A DNA stretch of 64,000 bases from Zasmidium citrigriseum (lineage: Eukaryota > Ascomycota > Dothideomycetes > Mycosphaerellales > Mycosphaerellaceae). This document shows positions 41,866-51,597 of the stretch, piece after piece. Each line of letters opens with the position of its first letter. Within the stretch, counting starts at the first letter, position 1. The translations under genes and the position numbers were made by a program. The notes below the pieces were generated by a model that saw only the letters and a list, made by a program, of their open reading frames with translations, was not told the DNA's origin and searched no databases. Location: positions 123,784-187,783 of the forward strand of contig NHNW01000075.1 of assembly GCA_002786025.1 (NCBI GenBank), in the 5' to 3' direction.

Positions 41866-43039
41866 CACAAAGAGAAGAGGCATCGAGGTGGGCAAATTGA
41901 TCCTGTTGAATGGCGGTGTTACATCGGAGACGGCTCGCAAGAAGTATGCTCAGTGTGACGAAGATTTTGATGGATTCGATGGTGCGAGGAGAAAGAACAA
42001 GGATTGTAAGGAGAAAGAGGAGGAGGTTGGGGCGAGCACACGGACCATCGTCTACGACTCGGCTCTTCGCGGGACGCTCTCGCTCCTCTTTCTTCCCTCC
42101 CACCTCTTCTTCTTCTGTGCCACGATGCAACAACATCTCCCATCGCCTGCTACTTCCACCTTTTAGCTCGCAGGAGCGCATTCCTAAATCGCCACATGGC
42201 ATTTCCTCTCAAGGACATGGTCCCGAATGATCGAGCCCTATGCACGAATCGCGCAGGTGGGCGCACTATCCGTCAAGTCGTCTCGCCAGAAACAAGTCCA
42301 CCCATGCCATGGAGCAGGCCTGAATATTCTTCGAGTAATCAATTAAATTTGAAGGTGTTTGCATTCCTAGGATCATGGAGTCAGGGCGTAGATGACATGC
42401 AAGTCCGAGTCCTACCAGCTTCTCGACAGCCCAATGCCTACGGCATCACGTTCGATCGCATGGCCATCCTACCTCGGCGACCCTTTGCGACGTATACTCC
42501 TCTTCCGTATCCGCATATCGCTCTTGAGGATGTTTGGCTTCATCCTCTTACCCCAACAGGACCACCGCCCGTGCCACCGTCAGCGCCGCCTTCACACCCA
42601 CTTCCTCCAAGTCTCTCATCACTCAGGAACATGCAACCCAAGCGATGCATTGTCGCCAATGATGCAGCAGTACCTGTTCCTACTCGCAGAGCTATTGGAA
42701 GTCTGTCCTACCATGTCCTGTTCCTGGGCATCTGCATGCAGCAGCTAAGTCATAGCTGTGCCTTTCAGCTCGACTAAACAAGCCTCTGAACACTTCACCA
42801 GCTGAGGTGAGATGATCTGGCCTGTCTCGCTCGCCAACTCGCCAAATCACTCAGCAAAGCGAGGTAATGTACCTGCTTGTGGTTGCTGAAACTCTCGCCA
42901 CCAAGCATGGCATATATAATAGGATGGCAGCACCTCTGACAGACGTTTCGACACGCAGGCAGGGATCCCTCGTTCGCACACGATCCAATTTTATTTATTT
43001 ATCTCCCTTCCCAAGCCATCACCTTCTATCAATCCAGCC
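41866..43039. other. Intergenic, 1.2 kb
   Basis: A plus-strand frame of 193 codons (42196-42777) is Pro-rich with no family match and is not called. 41990-42160 is purine-rich then pyrimidine-rich. The right end carries the promoter of the Rds1-like gene. Confidence 0.4.
42913..42920 (+). promoter_or_regulatory. TATA-like box upstream of the Rds1-like gene
   Basis: TATATAAT lies 120 bp before the ATG at 43040, a usual distance for fungal TATA promoters, and the gene family is stress-inducible. Position and sequence only. Confidence 0.4.
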
Positions 43040-44170
43040 ATGTATTCCTCTGATTTTCTCACACTGCTTCTCGGGGCTTCACTTGCCAGCGCAGCGCCTG
43101 CGGCAGTCCCCAATCAAGACCAGTTCCCAATCAAAGATGGCTTTCCTCAGCCCAACGATGCACAACTACAGAAGATATTCCGGGGAGCACGGGGCACGCT
43201 GCCAAACTATCCCATTCCCAAATTCCATCCAGACACGTTCAAGAGTCTGCAGCTTATTGCTACCAACGAGATGGTCGAGGTCTCACTCTATGAGAAGTGC
43301 TTGCTCAACCTCAAGAACAGCGCGCCTGGATTTGGATCCGAGAACTTCGTCAACGAAGAGCACCGACAATTCGTCATTTCCACCTTTGAAGTATTCTATC
43401 AACAGGAGGAAGTCCACGCCCTTATCGGTCAAGGTGGTCTACAAGCAAATGGACAGAAGCCCGTCCAGCCATCTCAATACCAGCTCAGCACGGACACCTA
43501 TCAGGATTGCCTGACGACGGCAAACATTCTTGGAGACAACGTGTTGGGAACTTCGCAAGGAGTGATCAACCAAGCCATCGCAGCAGGCGACAGCGAACTT
43601 GCGGCTCAACTCGACTCGCTCATCGCCCAAGAAGGCCAGCAGAGTGGATTCTTGCGCAGCGAAATGGTCGCGAATGGCAAGCACAATCGCGTACCTGCAG
43701 CGATGCCAGCATACACCGCTTCGACCCGCGAGTTCCTCTTCTCTCTGCTGGAGCAAAACTTTATCAAGCCTGGCACCGACAAGAACAAGATCGACATTCC
43801 CGTCTACCTGTCCATGAGCGCTCCGAATAGAACCATCAACCCGGTCGATCAGACGCTCAAATACACTGTCAACCTGAACACGACGACTGGTAACAATTAT
43901 AAATTCGTGACCAACGTCGACTGGGATTCGAGTGACCTGTACGTCACATACATCTCCGGGCAGAACATGCCCTTCTTCGAGCCGATCAAGAACGTCAAGT
44001 TCTCCAAGACCTCACCGATCCTCACCTTCGAGGCGAACTTTCCTGCCTACACCAACATCATCAATGCGTTTGCTGTTGCGGCCCTTACATCAAGCAACAC
44101 CTCTGCCACGGCACAGGATGTGGCGTCGAATACCATTGCTGGACCTGCGACGATTGAGTTGTCGAATTGA
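43040..44170 (+). CDS. Rds1/LsdA-like secreted ferritin-fold protein
   Basis: A single exon codes for 376 residues. A signal peptide (about 1-19, ending ASAAP) leads to a domain typical of the fungal stress-response Rds1 and sexual-development LsdA group: GTLPNYPIPKF near 55, a helix LQLIATNEMVEVSLYEKCLLNL, the His/Glu-bearing helix EEHRQFVISTFEVFYQQEEVHAL, and a long C-terminal beta-rich part with NRT and NTS glycosylation sites. The helices are of ferritin-like type and carry Glu and His residues at spacings that could bind metal (inference). Family members respond to nutrient limitation and sexual development. Enzymatic function is unknown. A TATA-like box lies upstream. Confidence 0.85.
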   Translation: MYSSDFLTLLLGASLASAAPAAVPNQDQFPIKDGFPQPNDAQLQKIFRGARGTLPNYPIPKFHPDTFKSLQLIATNEMVEVSLYEKCLLNLKNSAPGFGSENFVNEEHRQFVISTFEVFYQQEEVHALIGQGGLQANGQKPVQPSQYQLSTDTYQDCLTTANILGDNVLGTSQGVINQAIAAGDSELAAQLDSLIAQEGQQSGFLRSEMVANGKHNRVPAAMPAYTASTREFLFSLLEQNFIKPGTDKNKIDIPVYLSMSAPNRTINPVDQTLKYTVNLNTTTGNNYKFVTNVDWDSSDLYVTYISGQNMPFFEPIKNVKFSKTSPILTFEANFPAYTNIINAFAVAALTSSNTSATAQDVASNTIAGPATIELSN

Positions 44171-44432
44171 GATACAATTTGTAGGAGAAGGTTTGTGCCT
44201 ACTAGCAATGGTATAGAGGGCAAGACATTTTCACACTGAACGTCGGTCGTTTACGAAGTTATGATGATGGAATGAAGAGCTTCGTCTCGAACGAGCTGAA
44301 TGTACATACACGAGACATATGAGAGCTACATCACATTTCCTTGCTACGTCTCCGATTACCCATCGAAACATGTCGTCAATGTTGAAATGTCTCAGGTCTG
44401 TGATGTCGTGCATACAAGCAGGGGCCACAATG

Positions 44433-45056
44433 GCGTGGTCGAAAAGGAGGTGGCTGGCAAGGAACACAGACCATTCGGCCAAGAGCAAAATCGCGCTTCC
44501 TTCGAGGCACAGCACCTTTCTTTCCTCGCATCAGGCACCAACATTGCTAACTTTTACGGCCATCACGACAATCGTATCATCACTTGTCTATGGGGCACTA
44601 GACATGGCTGAGACGTCTCTGCACGGATCTGATCGTGGTTCCGAGCTCCGTGCTTGTCGGTTCATCTGGAACAGCTCTGATCCGCTTCACAAGAACCTCC
44701 ACAAGACATGCCTGGAGCACGACAATAGCGAGCAAGGCGAAAGATACTACCAAAGGCTCAAAGAGATTAATGATCTAAAGATCGCAACAGGCGCCCTATA
44801 CGGCAACGTGCTTCCGCCAAGTATACTTTGCTGACTTCACGCATCTTTGTGCTCCTCGTGGCTGCTGCAGCAGTCCTCCGGCAATAATCGCGAACCGAGA
44901 CAGTTCTTCTCGAAGACTCAAATGCGAAGACCACGCAAAGAGCCTCCGACCGGCCCATTTCGCCCGTGGCTAAGCAGAGACATCATCCCCGGCTCCTACA
45001 GCGCAAATCCCGAACAACCTGGCAAGCAAGCATCTGGCGCGATGAGGCGCAAGTAG
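44433..45056 (+). CDS. Possible single-pass membrane protein of unknown function
   Basis: Tentative two-exon model, 44433-44807 and 44874-45056 (185 residues). The first exon has a basic start (MAWSKRRWLARNTDHSAKSK), one membrane helix (LLTFTAITTIVSSLVYGAL) and a regular, charged stretch (HKNLHKTCLEHDNSEQGERY, LKEINDLKIATGALYGN). The second continues in the same frame past one stop with a Pro/Arg/Lys-rich tail that ends SGAMRRK. The stop at the end of the first part sits inside a candidate 66-bp intron with a CTGAC branch site and CAGCAG acceptor, but the donor (GTGCTT) is weak. Base composition is gene-like. No family is recognised, and an alternative is a short protein ending at 44834. Confidence 0.4.
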
Positions 45057-45488
45057 TACCTCTTCCTGATACCGCCCACCGCCCACTTCACATCTACCTA
45101 CGCCTACGGTCGCACCTAATTTGCACACCGGGTTGTCTGGCCGCGCGCGAGCGCGATCGTGTCGTGTCTTGCTATACGAGTAGGAAGGATCGGATGTAAG
45201 CGGCTTCCATCCTCGCAACGCAGTTCGCTTTCTTTGCACAGCCCGCGTGAGCTGAACTGAACTGGTTCGTCTCGTTTCGTCTCGTGCTACTGGTACCCAG
45301 GCGCTTTTGATGACTATGCGATGATGTCGTGTCAGCGGCTCCTGGGAGTGCCGGGAGGATAAGATTGAGGTCATGCCACGAGGTGGGTGGCATCTATTCC
45401 AGGCTTTTCGACTTTGGACTCACCTCGGATTACTCTTTAAACCTTCCGACGTTCAAGGCTGATAACAACATCGACTGTCCTTACCAAG
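45057..45488. other. Intergenic
   Basis: 432 bp. No feature seen except the likely promoter of the small secreted protein gene. Confidence 0.5.
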
Positions 45489-45929
45489 ATGCGATCGGCC
45501 ATCAACGCAAGCGGTGCTTGCCTCGCCTACCTCATGCTCACCACCACAACCACGGCTCTTCCAGTGTCATCTCACCCACAAAGCATCGACCAAACACCTC
45601 GATACATCATCTCCGCAACATCTGGTCCCCAAGGCTCCGGTTGCAACAACGACGTGATCGACGCCATGATCTGGAGAGACGGTGCGACCTCAAATCGTTG
45701 CGTATCCCTCGATTCTCCGGCATACTGCGTCTCGTGGAATTCAACCTTCGTCGGGGAGGAGGTTGAAGTCTTTGAGAACTTTGCCTGTCGCACAGGGGGT
45801 CATCCAAATGTTCAGAGGTCGGAGGTTGATGGGATGGCGGTCTTGCACTCTGCGACGCCGGTGTACAGCTTTCGTGTTGGGTCTCTGGAGGAGAATAAGA
45901 AGGAGCTGAAGAAGTCCCGTGGAGCATGA
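45489..45929 (+). CDS. Small secreted four-cysteine protein, second candidate
   Basis: A single exon codes for 146 residues. The first about 24 residues form a signal peptide (LAYLMLTTTTTALP). The mature protein has four Cys in contexts SGCNNDV, NRCVSL, AYCVSW and FACRTG, one NST glycosylation site and aromatic-rich beta-like segments, and ends with a charged tail (EENKKELKKS). The Cys spacing differs from the protein at 37036, so the two are unrelated by eye. No domain recognised. Effector or wall-associated roles are possible but not shown by sequence. It stands alone, with large intergenic regions on both sides, a common setting for such genes. Confidence 0.7.
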   Translation: MRSAINASGACLAYLMLTTTTTALPVSSHPQSIDQTPRYIISATSGPQGSGCNNDVIDAMIWRDGATSNRCVSLDSPAYCVSWNSTFVGEEVEVFENFACRTGGHPNVQRSEVDGMAVLHSATPVYSFRVGSLEENKKELKKSRGA

Positions 45930-47250
45930 AGATGCCATCCATCTTGCTGAAGGAAACTCAGTTCAACAACCAGTAATGGACAAAGATGCCATCGATGGCC
46001 CCAGGAAAACCGGAAAACGTCGATGCAGAAGAACAGACTCCGGAGCCACTCCAGGCGAGATCGAGCAACGCTACCAATCCTTCCAAGACCACTATCGCCG
46101 CTGTCAATGCCATGAATGAGTCGAGGTGTCGTTGAGAAGGCAAACGTTCGCAAGCCTGGGCGTGAAAGAAGAAGCCATCCCACGCATGAATCGCTCGGCC
46201 GAAGTAGGGGCGAGAGGAAAAGTCCACCTCCTCGGCACCTCCCTCGCCCCTTCGAAAGTCGTGCGGTCAAGCCTTCTTGCAATATTCTGGAACTTGGCAT
46301 CATGATTCAGTGACGCAGATGCTAAGGTGTCTTGTGGTGGATATACTGGCTTGGCTGTGGTGCTGAAGGTGGAGAGTCGAAAGGTCGTTCCATGGTGGCT
46401 TCACGGCAGACTTTCTGTTGGAGAGACTCTCTCGTCTAGCGGACTTGCATTGTATGTATATCAAGAAGATATGACCACGAAATATGCAAAGCCCAACAGA
46501 CATGCCATCGCACATATATCCCATCCTATCGTCGTCTTGAAGAAAGTTCAACGCTAGAATCTCTCGAAGCCTCGCTACGAAGCAATCACAAGATCCACAT
46601 CGGCACGTGCTTGTCGCGCTAGATTTTAGCGAGAACTCTGTTCCTGGTCGGAAACAGCGGTTTGCTTCGCTTACAACTCATGACCTGCATCTCGACATCC
46701 ACTTGCCTATCCCATCCGATGGCGCCGCGGCTGCAGGACTCCATTCGACTTCTCGTCCGAACATTCTCACTGGATCGCAGCCCAGAACTCGACCTGTGCT
46801 GCCCGGCATGGTGCCGTGTACGGACGAAGGCGTGTGGGTTTAGGGACGTATGGGCTGTGATGCGGGTGGAGGTCTCGATGTGGTATGGAAAGAATTTGTC
46901 TTTTGCTGTTTCTTGATGGAGAGGCGTCCCTATTTTCTACTATTCTTATTGCTGCTACATCCCTGCTTGCATGTGCTCCATTGCTTCCCTGTCTCTTGCA
47001 CACGTTCGTTTCTCGTAGAGCTGGGGTGATACGGGACCCGCATTGAAGAGGAGGAGGTCTGATCTTAACACCGAACGAGGCCGAGTTCCATACTGTCTTC
47101 CATCTCCATCTCCATCTCCTACCACTGGATCGAAGCGAGACCATACGGCTTCCATCTGGACGGCCTAAGGCCCAGAGGGCTCTCCGAGAGCCTCGCTGCA
47201 CCTCTCACCACCATCAACGCTTCACAGCGTGAGGGACCATCACCATCACC
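45930..47250. other. Intergenic, 1.3 kb
   Basis: No supported gene. 45995-46320 has two overlapping plus-strand frames with gene-like residue use but no frame that continues across both. It may hold a decayed coding fragment. Confidence 0.4.
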
Positions 47251-48452
47251 ATGACCGTGGGACGAACGGCGACCCTCGCCGTCAACATCACCTTCTTCAT
47301 CCTCTCATGGATAGCCGTCGGCCTCCGAATCATAGTCCGAGCCGGCATGCTACGAGCCTTCGGCTCCGACGACTGGACAATGCTAGCGACCCAAATCCTC
47401 TTCACCGGCTATCTAATAACCCAACTCGGAGGCGTGGTATACGGCACAGGCGAGCACCTCTCCGATCTGATACAATGGCGAGCAGAGCGAGCTCTCGCGG
47501 TACGTCAACTTCCCCTCCCAATATACCGCAGACAAGCTAATAGCAGGAACAGTTCTGGTACTTCTGCGAAATCTTCTACACCCTCAGCACCTCCCTCCTC
47601 AAAGTCTCCGTCGGCCTCTTCCTCCTCCGCGTCGCCGGCCAAAAAATCCACATCTGGATCATACGCGCGATAATGCTCTTCGCCGCCGTCTTCGGCGGGT
47701 CGTTCTTCTTCGTCATCGTCTTCCAGTGCTGGCCCATTAGCAACTGGTGGGATCTGGATCCTACTCATAAGAACTGCATCAATCCGGATATCGTTATTGG
47801 ATTGACGTATGGTGTTTCGGCGTTGAATGTTGTGGCGGACTGGACGCTGGGACTGTTGCCGATATTTATTGTGAGGGGATTGCAGATGTCGAGACGGCAG
47901 AAGAGGTTGGTGGCGATTATTTTGTCGTTTGCGGCGATTGGGTCGACGGCTACGATTGTAAGGTTGCCGTATATCGGCTCCCTCTCAGAATCCTTCGACG
48001 GATGGAATGGAGACTTCCTCTGTGAGTCCCCAACCCCAAAACCCACGCACTCAAACTAACCCCTTCTAGACAACACCGTCGGCGTAGCAATCTGGACAAC
48101 CGTCGAAGTCGGGATCGGAATAACAGCCGGCTGCCTCGCAACCCTCCGCCCCCTAATCCGCATGGCCTTCGACAAGCTGGGCGTGTCCTCCAGCAGCAAC
48201 CGCAGATACCAACCGCACTCCCGCAGCCGCATGACGCCTTCCCATCGTCTCGATGAATTTGCCCCCGGGCATGGACATACCATCACGACGATCACGGGGA
48301 ATCGCGTTGGTGTTGCAGAGAGGTCGAGGAGTAGTAGTCAGGAGGGGTTGGCGAGTCCGAGTGGGAAGATCATGAAGCAATTTGTTGTGGAGTATGATGA
48401 TGAGTTTGGGATGGAGGGGGTGAGGGGGATTACGGCGTTGCCGAAGAGGTGA
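47251..48452 (+). CDS. Seven-helix rhodopsin-domain membrane protein (Pth11/SatC5-like), copy 2
   Basis: Exons 47251-47499, 47553-48021 and 48070-48452 (introns 53 and 48 bp) give 366 residues. Family marks are LRIIVRAGML after helix 1, FGSDDWTML before helix 2, YGTGEHLSDL in the first outer loop, ETFYT-like EIFYTLSTSLLKVSVGLFLL, CWPISNWWDLD and KNCINPDIV in the Cys loop, LNVVADWTLGLLPIFIV, and TVEVGIGITAGCLATLRPLI as the last helix. The tail of about 90 residues is Ser/Arg-rich. It lacks a CFEM domain and an obvious signal peptide. Copy 1 at 38797-40269 is clearly of the same superfamily but diverged. A receptor or sensor role is inferred. Confidence 0.85.
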
Positions 48453-48590
48453 CACGAACGGTTTGGTAGCGTCTTTTGTACTATACTGATCATGATATGA
48501 ATCAAGCCCCAGCAACAAGTCTTCATGCCCCGATCCCTAGACATCATCAGCCATACCCATCTGCATCAAGGACTAATACATACCATCCAT

Positions 48591-49019
48591 CTACTTCTTA
48601 CTCGGCCCCGCCCCAGGCCAAGGCGTCGTCTCATGACAAACCGTCGTCGTAGTCGTATTCACATTATCCCAAAACGTCGGAATCGGCGCCGCGCAAGCCG
48701 CGACCTATTCACACACATCAGACCACCTCCATCCCTATCCCTCCCTCAAGTCACAGCGTCAAACTCACCGGACAATAAACCCCATCCTCCGGCGGCGCCG
48801 TGGACGTAGCCAAATACTTGCACCCGTCACAAGAAACACTCTCAGTCTCAACCGTCTTGGTCACCGTGCTAACGCAATCGTTCGTGCAGGGTGTTGGGTA
48901 CGGGACCGTCAGGGTGCTGGTGCAGTAGGTGACTGGGGGTTGGGGGACGTTGGGTGGCCAGGGGGTCGTGGCTTGGGCCAGGAAGCACAAAGGGCGATGA
49001 AGAGGGTTGAGGAAAGCAT
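48591..49019 (-). pseudogene. Cys-rich small secreted protein gene with a frameshift in the signal peptide
   Basis: Exon 1 (49019-48769) begins with an ATG opening a hydrophobic start (MLSSTLFIAL). The mature part is coded in a different frame from residue about 11 on (FLAQATTPWPPN, CTSTLTVPYPTPC, CDGCKYLA). The shift is at or near a TTT run (minus strand 48991-48989), where a missing base would join the two frames into a normal signal peptide. Exon 2 (48704-48591, 64-bp intron, GTGAGT..AATAG) adds ACAAPIPTFWDN and a Thr-rich end. The mature part has about eight Cys. Because the break is in a homopolymer and the rest is intact, a sequencing error is as likely as a true null allele. Confidence 0.65.
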
Positions 49020-49513
49020 CTTTGCGTTCGTCGTGAAAGGGGATGGATGTAAGCAAGTAGTGAAAGGAAGAAGTGAAGTCGACTTATACCCAGAATCGGC
49101 CAGTCCGAGCCAAGCAAGCCCGTCCTACCAACCCCAAGATTCGAATACGAATCGTGTGAAGCAAGGAGCTGCTAGCCGTCTAAAGAAAGGCCCAGCCCGC
49201 AGATTTGGGAAGAAGCAGTTTAGAACATCGAAATCGGGTCTGGTACTGATTCTTGGCTCCAGGGTATGGGAGGGCGGAGTTGGAGCTAGTCTCGGGATGT
49301 CTTCGCGGATTATACTTGGGAGTCGCACAGATTCGGACTGGTTGAGCGGTCTACACTCGTATGGTTCATCAGTTCGCGAGATCAGCGATTTGAAAGGAAA
49401 GAGCCTGGTGCTGGTCATCTGGTTCATGCGTGATATGATATTGTACACTTGGTCTATCGAAGCGTCCCAAAGCCATGCTGAAACGCCATGATGCTGGCAA
49501 CGATGGTGCCCGT
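49020..49513. other. Intergenic
   Basis: 494 bp between the frameshifted secreted-protein gene and the 3' end of Rpt5. A 183-codon plus-strand frame across it has no domain. Confidence 0.5.
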
Positions 49514-51072
49514 CTAAGCATAGAAGTTGACAGTGTCCTGCGAGGAGTTAGCGATTCGATCTCGAAAAGAGCGATGATTTTCTGGCTCACCTTCTTCTTG
49601 GCCTGCACCTCCGAAATGGCATCGACGTAATGCTCGTGACTGATCTTGCTCTGTCCGCTCCTCAGCGCAATCATACCCGCCTCCACACACACGGCCTTCA
49701 GCTGTGCACCGCCGAACTCGTCCGTACTCCGCGCCAGCTCAGGCCAGTTGACACCCTCATCGACCGTCATCTTTCTGCTGTGGATCCGCAGAATCTGCGC
49801 TCTTGCTTCCTCATTTGGCAGAGGGAATTCGATCTTCCTGTCTAATCGTCCTGATCGAAGAAGAGCGGGATCGAGCACGTCGACTCTGTTTGTGGCGGCA
49901 AGTACCTTGATGCGCTCGTCTGATGCGAAGCCATCCAGCTGGTTCAGCAACTCCAACATAGTACGCTGCACTTCTCTGTCTCCGCTCTTGTCGCTGTCGA
50001 AACGCTTTGTACCGACGGCATCCAACTCGTCGATGAAGATGATCGAGGGGGCCTTCTCTTTCGCGAGGGCGAAGCAGTCACGGACGAGCTTCGCACCATC
50101 ACCGATGAACATTTGTACGAGCTGAGGACCGGCGAGCTTGAGGAAGGTGGCTTCGGTTTGTGCGGCGCATGCCCTGGCGAGAAGGGTCTTGCCGGTTCCA
50201 GGAGGACCGTACATCAGGGCACCTGCAAATAGTCAGCTTGAATGACCAACGAGCGGAATGTGCCATCACATACCCTTCGGCGCTTTGATGCCGATCTTCT
50301 TGAACCGCTCGGCCTCCTTCATGGGCCACACAACAGCCTCGACCAGCTCCTCGATCTGCTTGTCCAGACCACCAACGTCCGTGTACTTCTCCGTAGGCTT
50401 CTCGTCAACCTCCATGGCCTTGACTCTGCTGTCGTACTCGGCAGGTAGGGTATCGAGGATGAGATACGAGTCCTTGTTGACACCAATGAGATCACCAGGC
50501 TTCAGTTTCTCGTGGTCGACAAGACCGATCAGCGGCAGAAAGATAGTCTGCCGCGTCGAGGTCTTGATGACGGCCGATTTGCCCACACGCGTCGCATCGA
50601 GATCGATGTTAGCTCCTTCCTCAGCCGCTTCGGCGGTGACATCCAGGTCCAGAATCTCGACGACGTTGCCGACGAGGTATGGTAATTGTCTGCATCAGTA
50701 ATCAGCTCCCGCCATAACCATCTCCATCGCCTGAGCTACACCATACCTGTTATTGTCGATCTTGTCGACGTTATCCTTAATCTTGTCTATCATGCTCTGC
50801 TTCTCATGTGACAGTCGCTGGAACTCGCTCTTCATGATGCGTGTGTCGTTCTCGATTAACCGCCGCCGGGCAACGATGTCGCGTGTGGATGAGTTGAGGA
50901 CTTCCATGTCGATGAGCTCTTCTTCCTCATCCTTCTTCTCCTCCTTCTCGCCATCTGCATCCTTCATATCGGCGTCGCCATTCTGGTCCTTCTTGCCGTC
51001 CTTGTCACCGTCGTTGTTCTCCTCCTTCTTGCCATCGCGCTCCATGTCATCGAGATCCTCGAGCGTCGACAT
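49514..51072 (-). CDS. RPT5: 26S proteasome regulatory ATPase Rpt5 (subunit 6A)
   Basis: Four exons (51072-50747, 50689-50274, 50222-49591, 49537-49514) give 465 residues. The N-terminus is a long acidic Lys/Asp/Glu stretch, then a coiled coil (about 65-110) and an OB region ([12 protein letters not shown]). The AAA domain follows with [16 protein letters not shown], Walker A GPPGTGKT (about 253-260), Walker B IIFIDE (about 308) and the Arg-finger region [14 protein letters not shown]. The last exon is only 24 nt and codes DTVNFYA, the HbYX-type tail of Rpt5 that docks into the 20S alpha ring and opens its gate. One of six ATPases that unfold ubiquitinated substrates. The call is firm. The acidic N-terminal extension is longer than in yeast. 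Confidence 0.95.
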
Positions 51073-51597
51073 GATGGGCGGTCGTGAGTATCTGTTGATG
51101 AGAGTGTGTTCGGGTGATTCTGAAGCTGTGCCCGGTCGAAGAAAGTGGATGGGTTGGAGTCGGCGATGGAGGTGTTGTTTGGTTGATGTCCAGGCGGACG
51201 TTGCTGCGTAAGGAAGCTCGACTGAAGTCCGTGCTCCCCGAGCTTCAGCCGCCTCTCACTCCCGTCTTCGCCGCCGCCCATGGCCTCCTTCCTTCCTTCA
51301 CTCACCACTTCCATCACATGCTTCGCCGACCATGTCACAGCCGGACGACACTACTGGATCTCAGAACAGAATTCTGAATCTCGATCTCGTTGGATGTTCT
51401 ACTGCCCAAAAGCGCTCACGCTCCCCGTAGAGGCAACGGGCACATCGCCTTCCTTCAAGCCAACCACACTTACGAGAATCGGCTGTCAAAGTACATATAT
51501 CCATCGGACCGGTCTCTGAATAAGGTCGTCAATCAAGTCTTTAAAAAGCCTGGCAGTATAGCGGTCTCTCGATTAAGTTCGCATTTCTAGCAAGGCG
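51073..51597. other. Intergenic
   Basis: 525 bp between Rpt5 promoter and the 3' end of the CAX-like gene. No feature seen. Confidence 0.5.

Noticed and set aside
42196..42777. 193-codon plus-strand frame
   Set aside because: Pro-rich with no recognised family. Could be real but nothing supports it beyond length.
45995..46320. Overlapping coding-like frames
   Set aside because: Residue use looks gene-like in two different frames, but no splice or single frameshift gives a product I can recognise.
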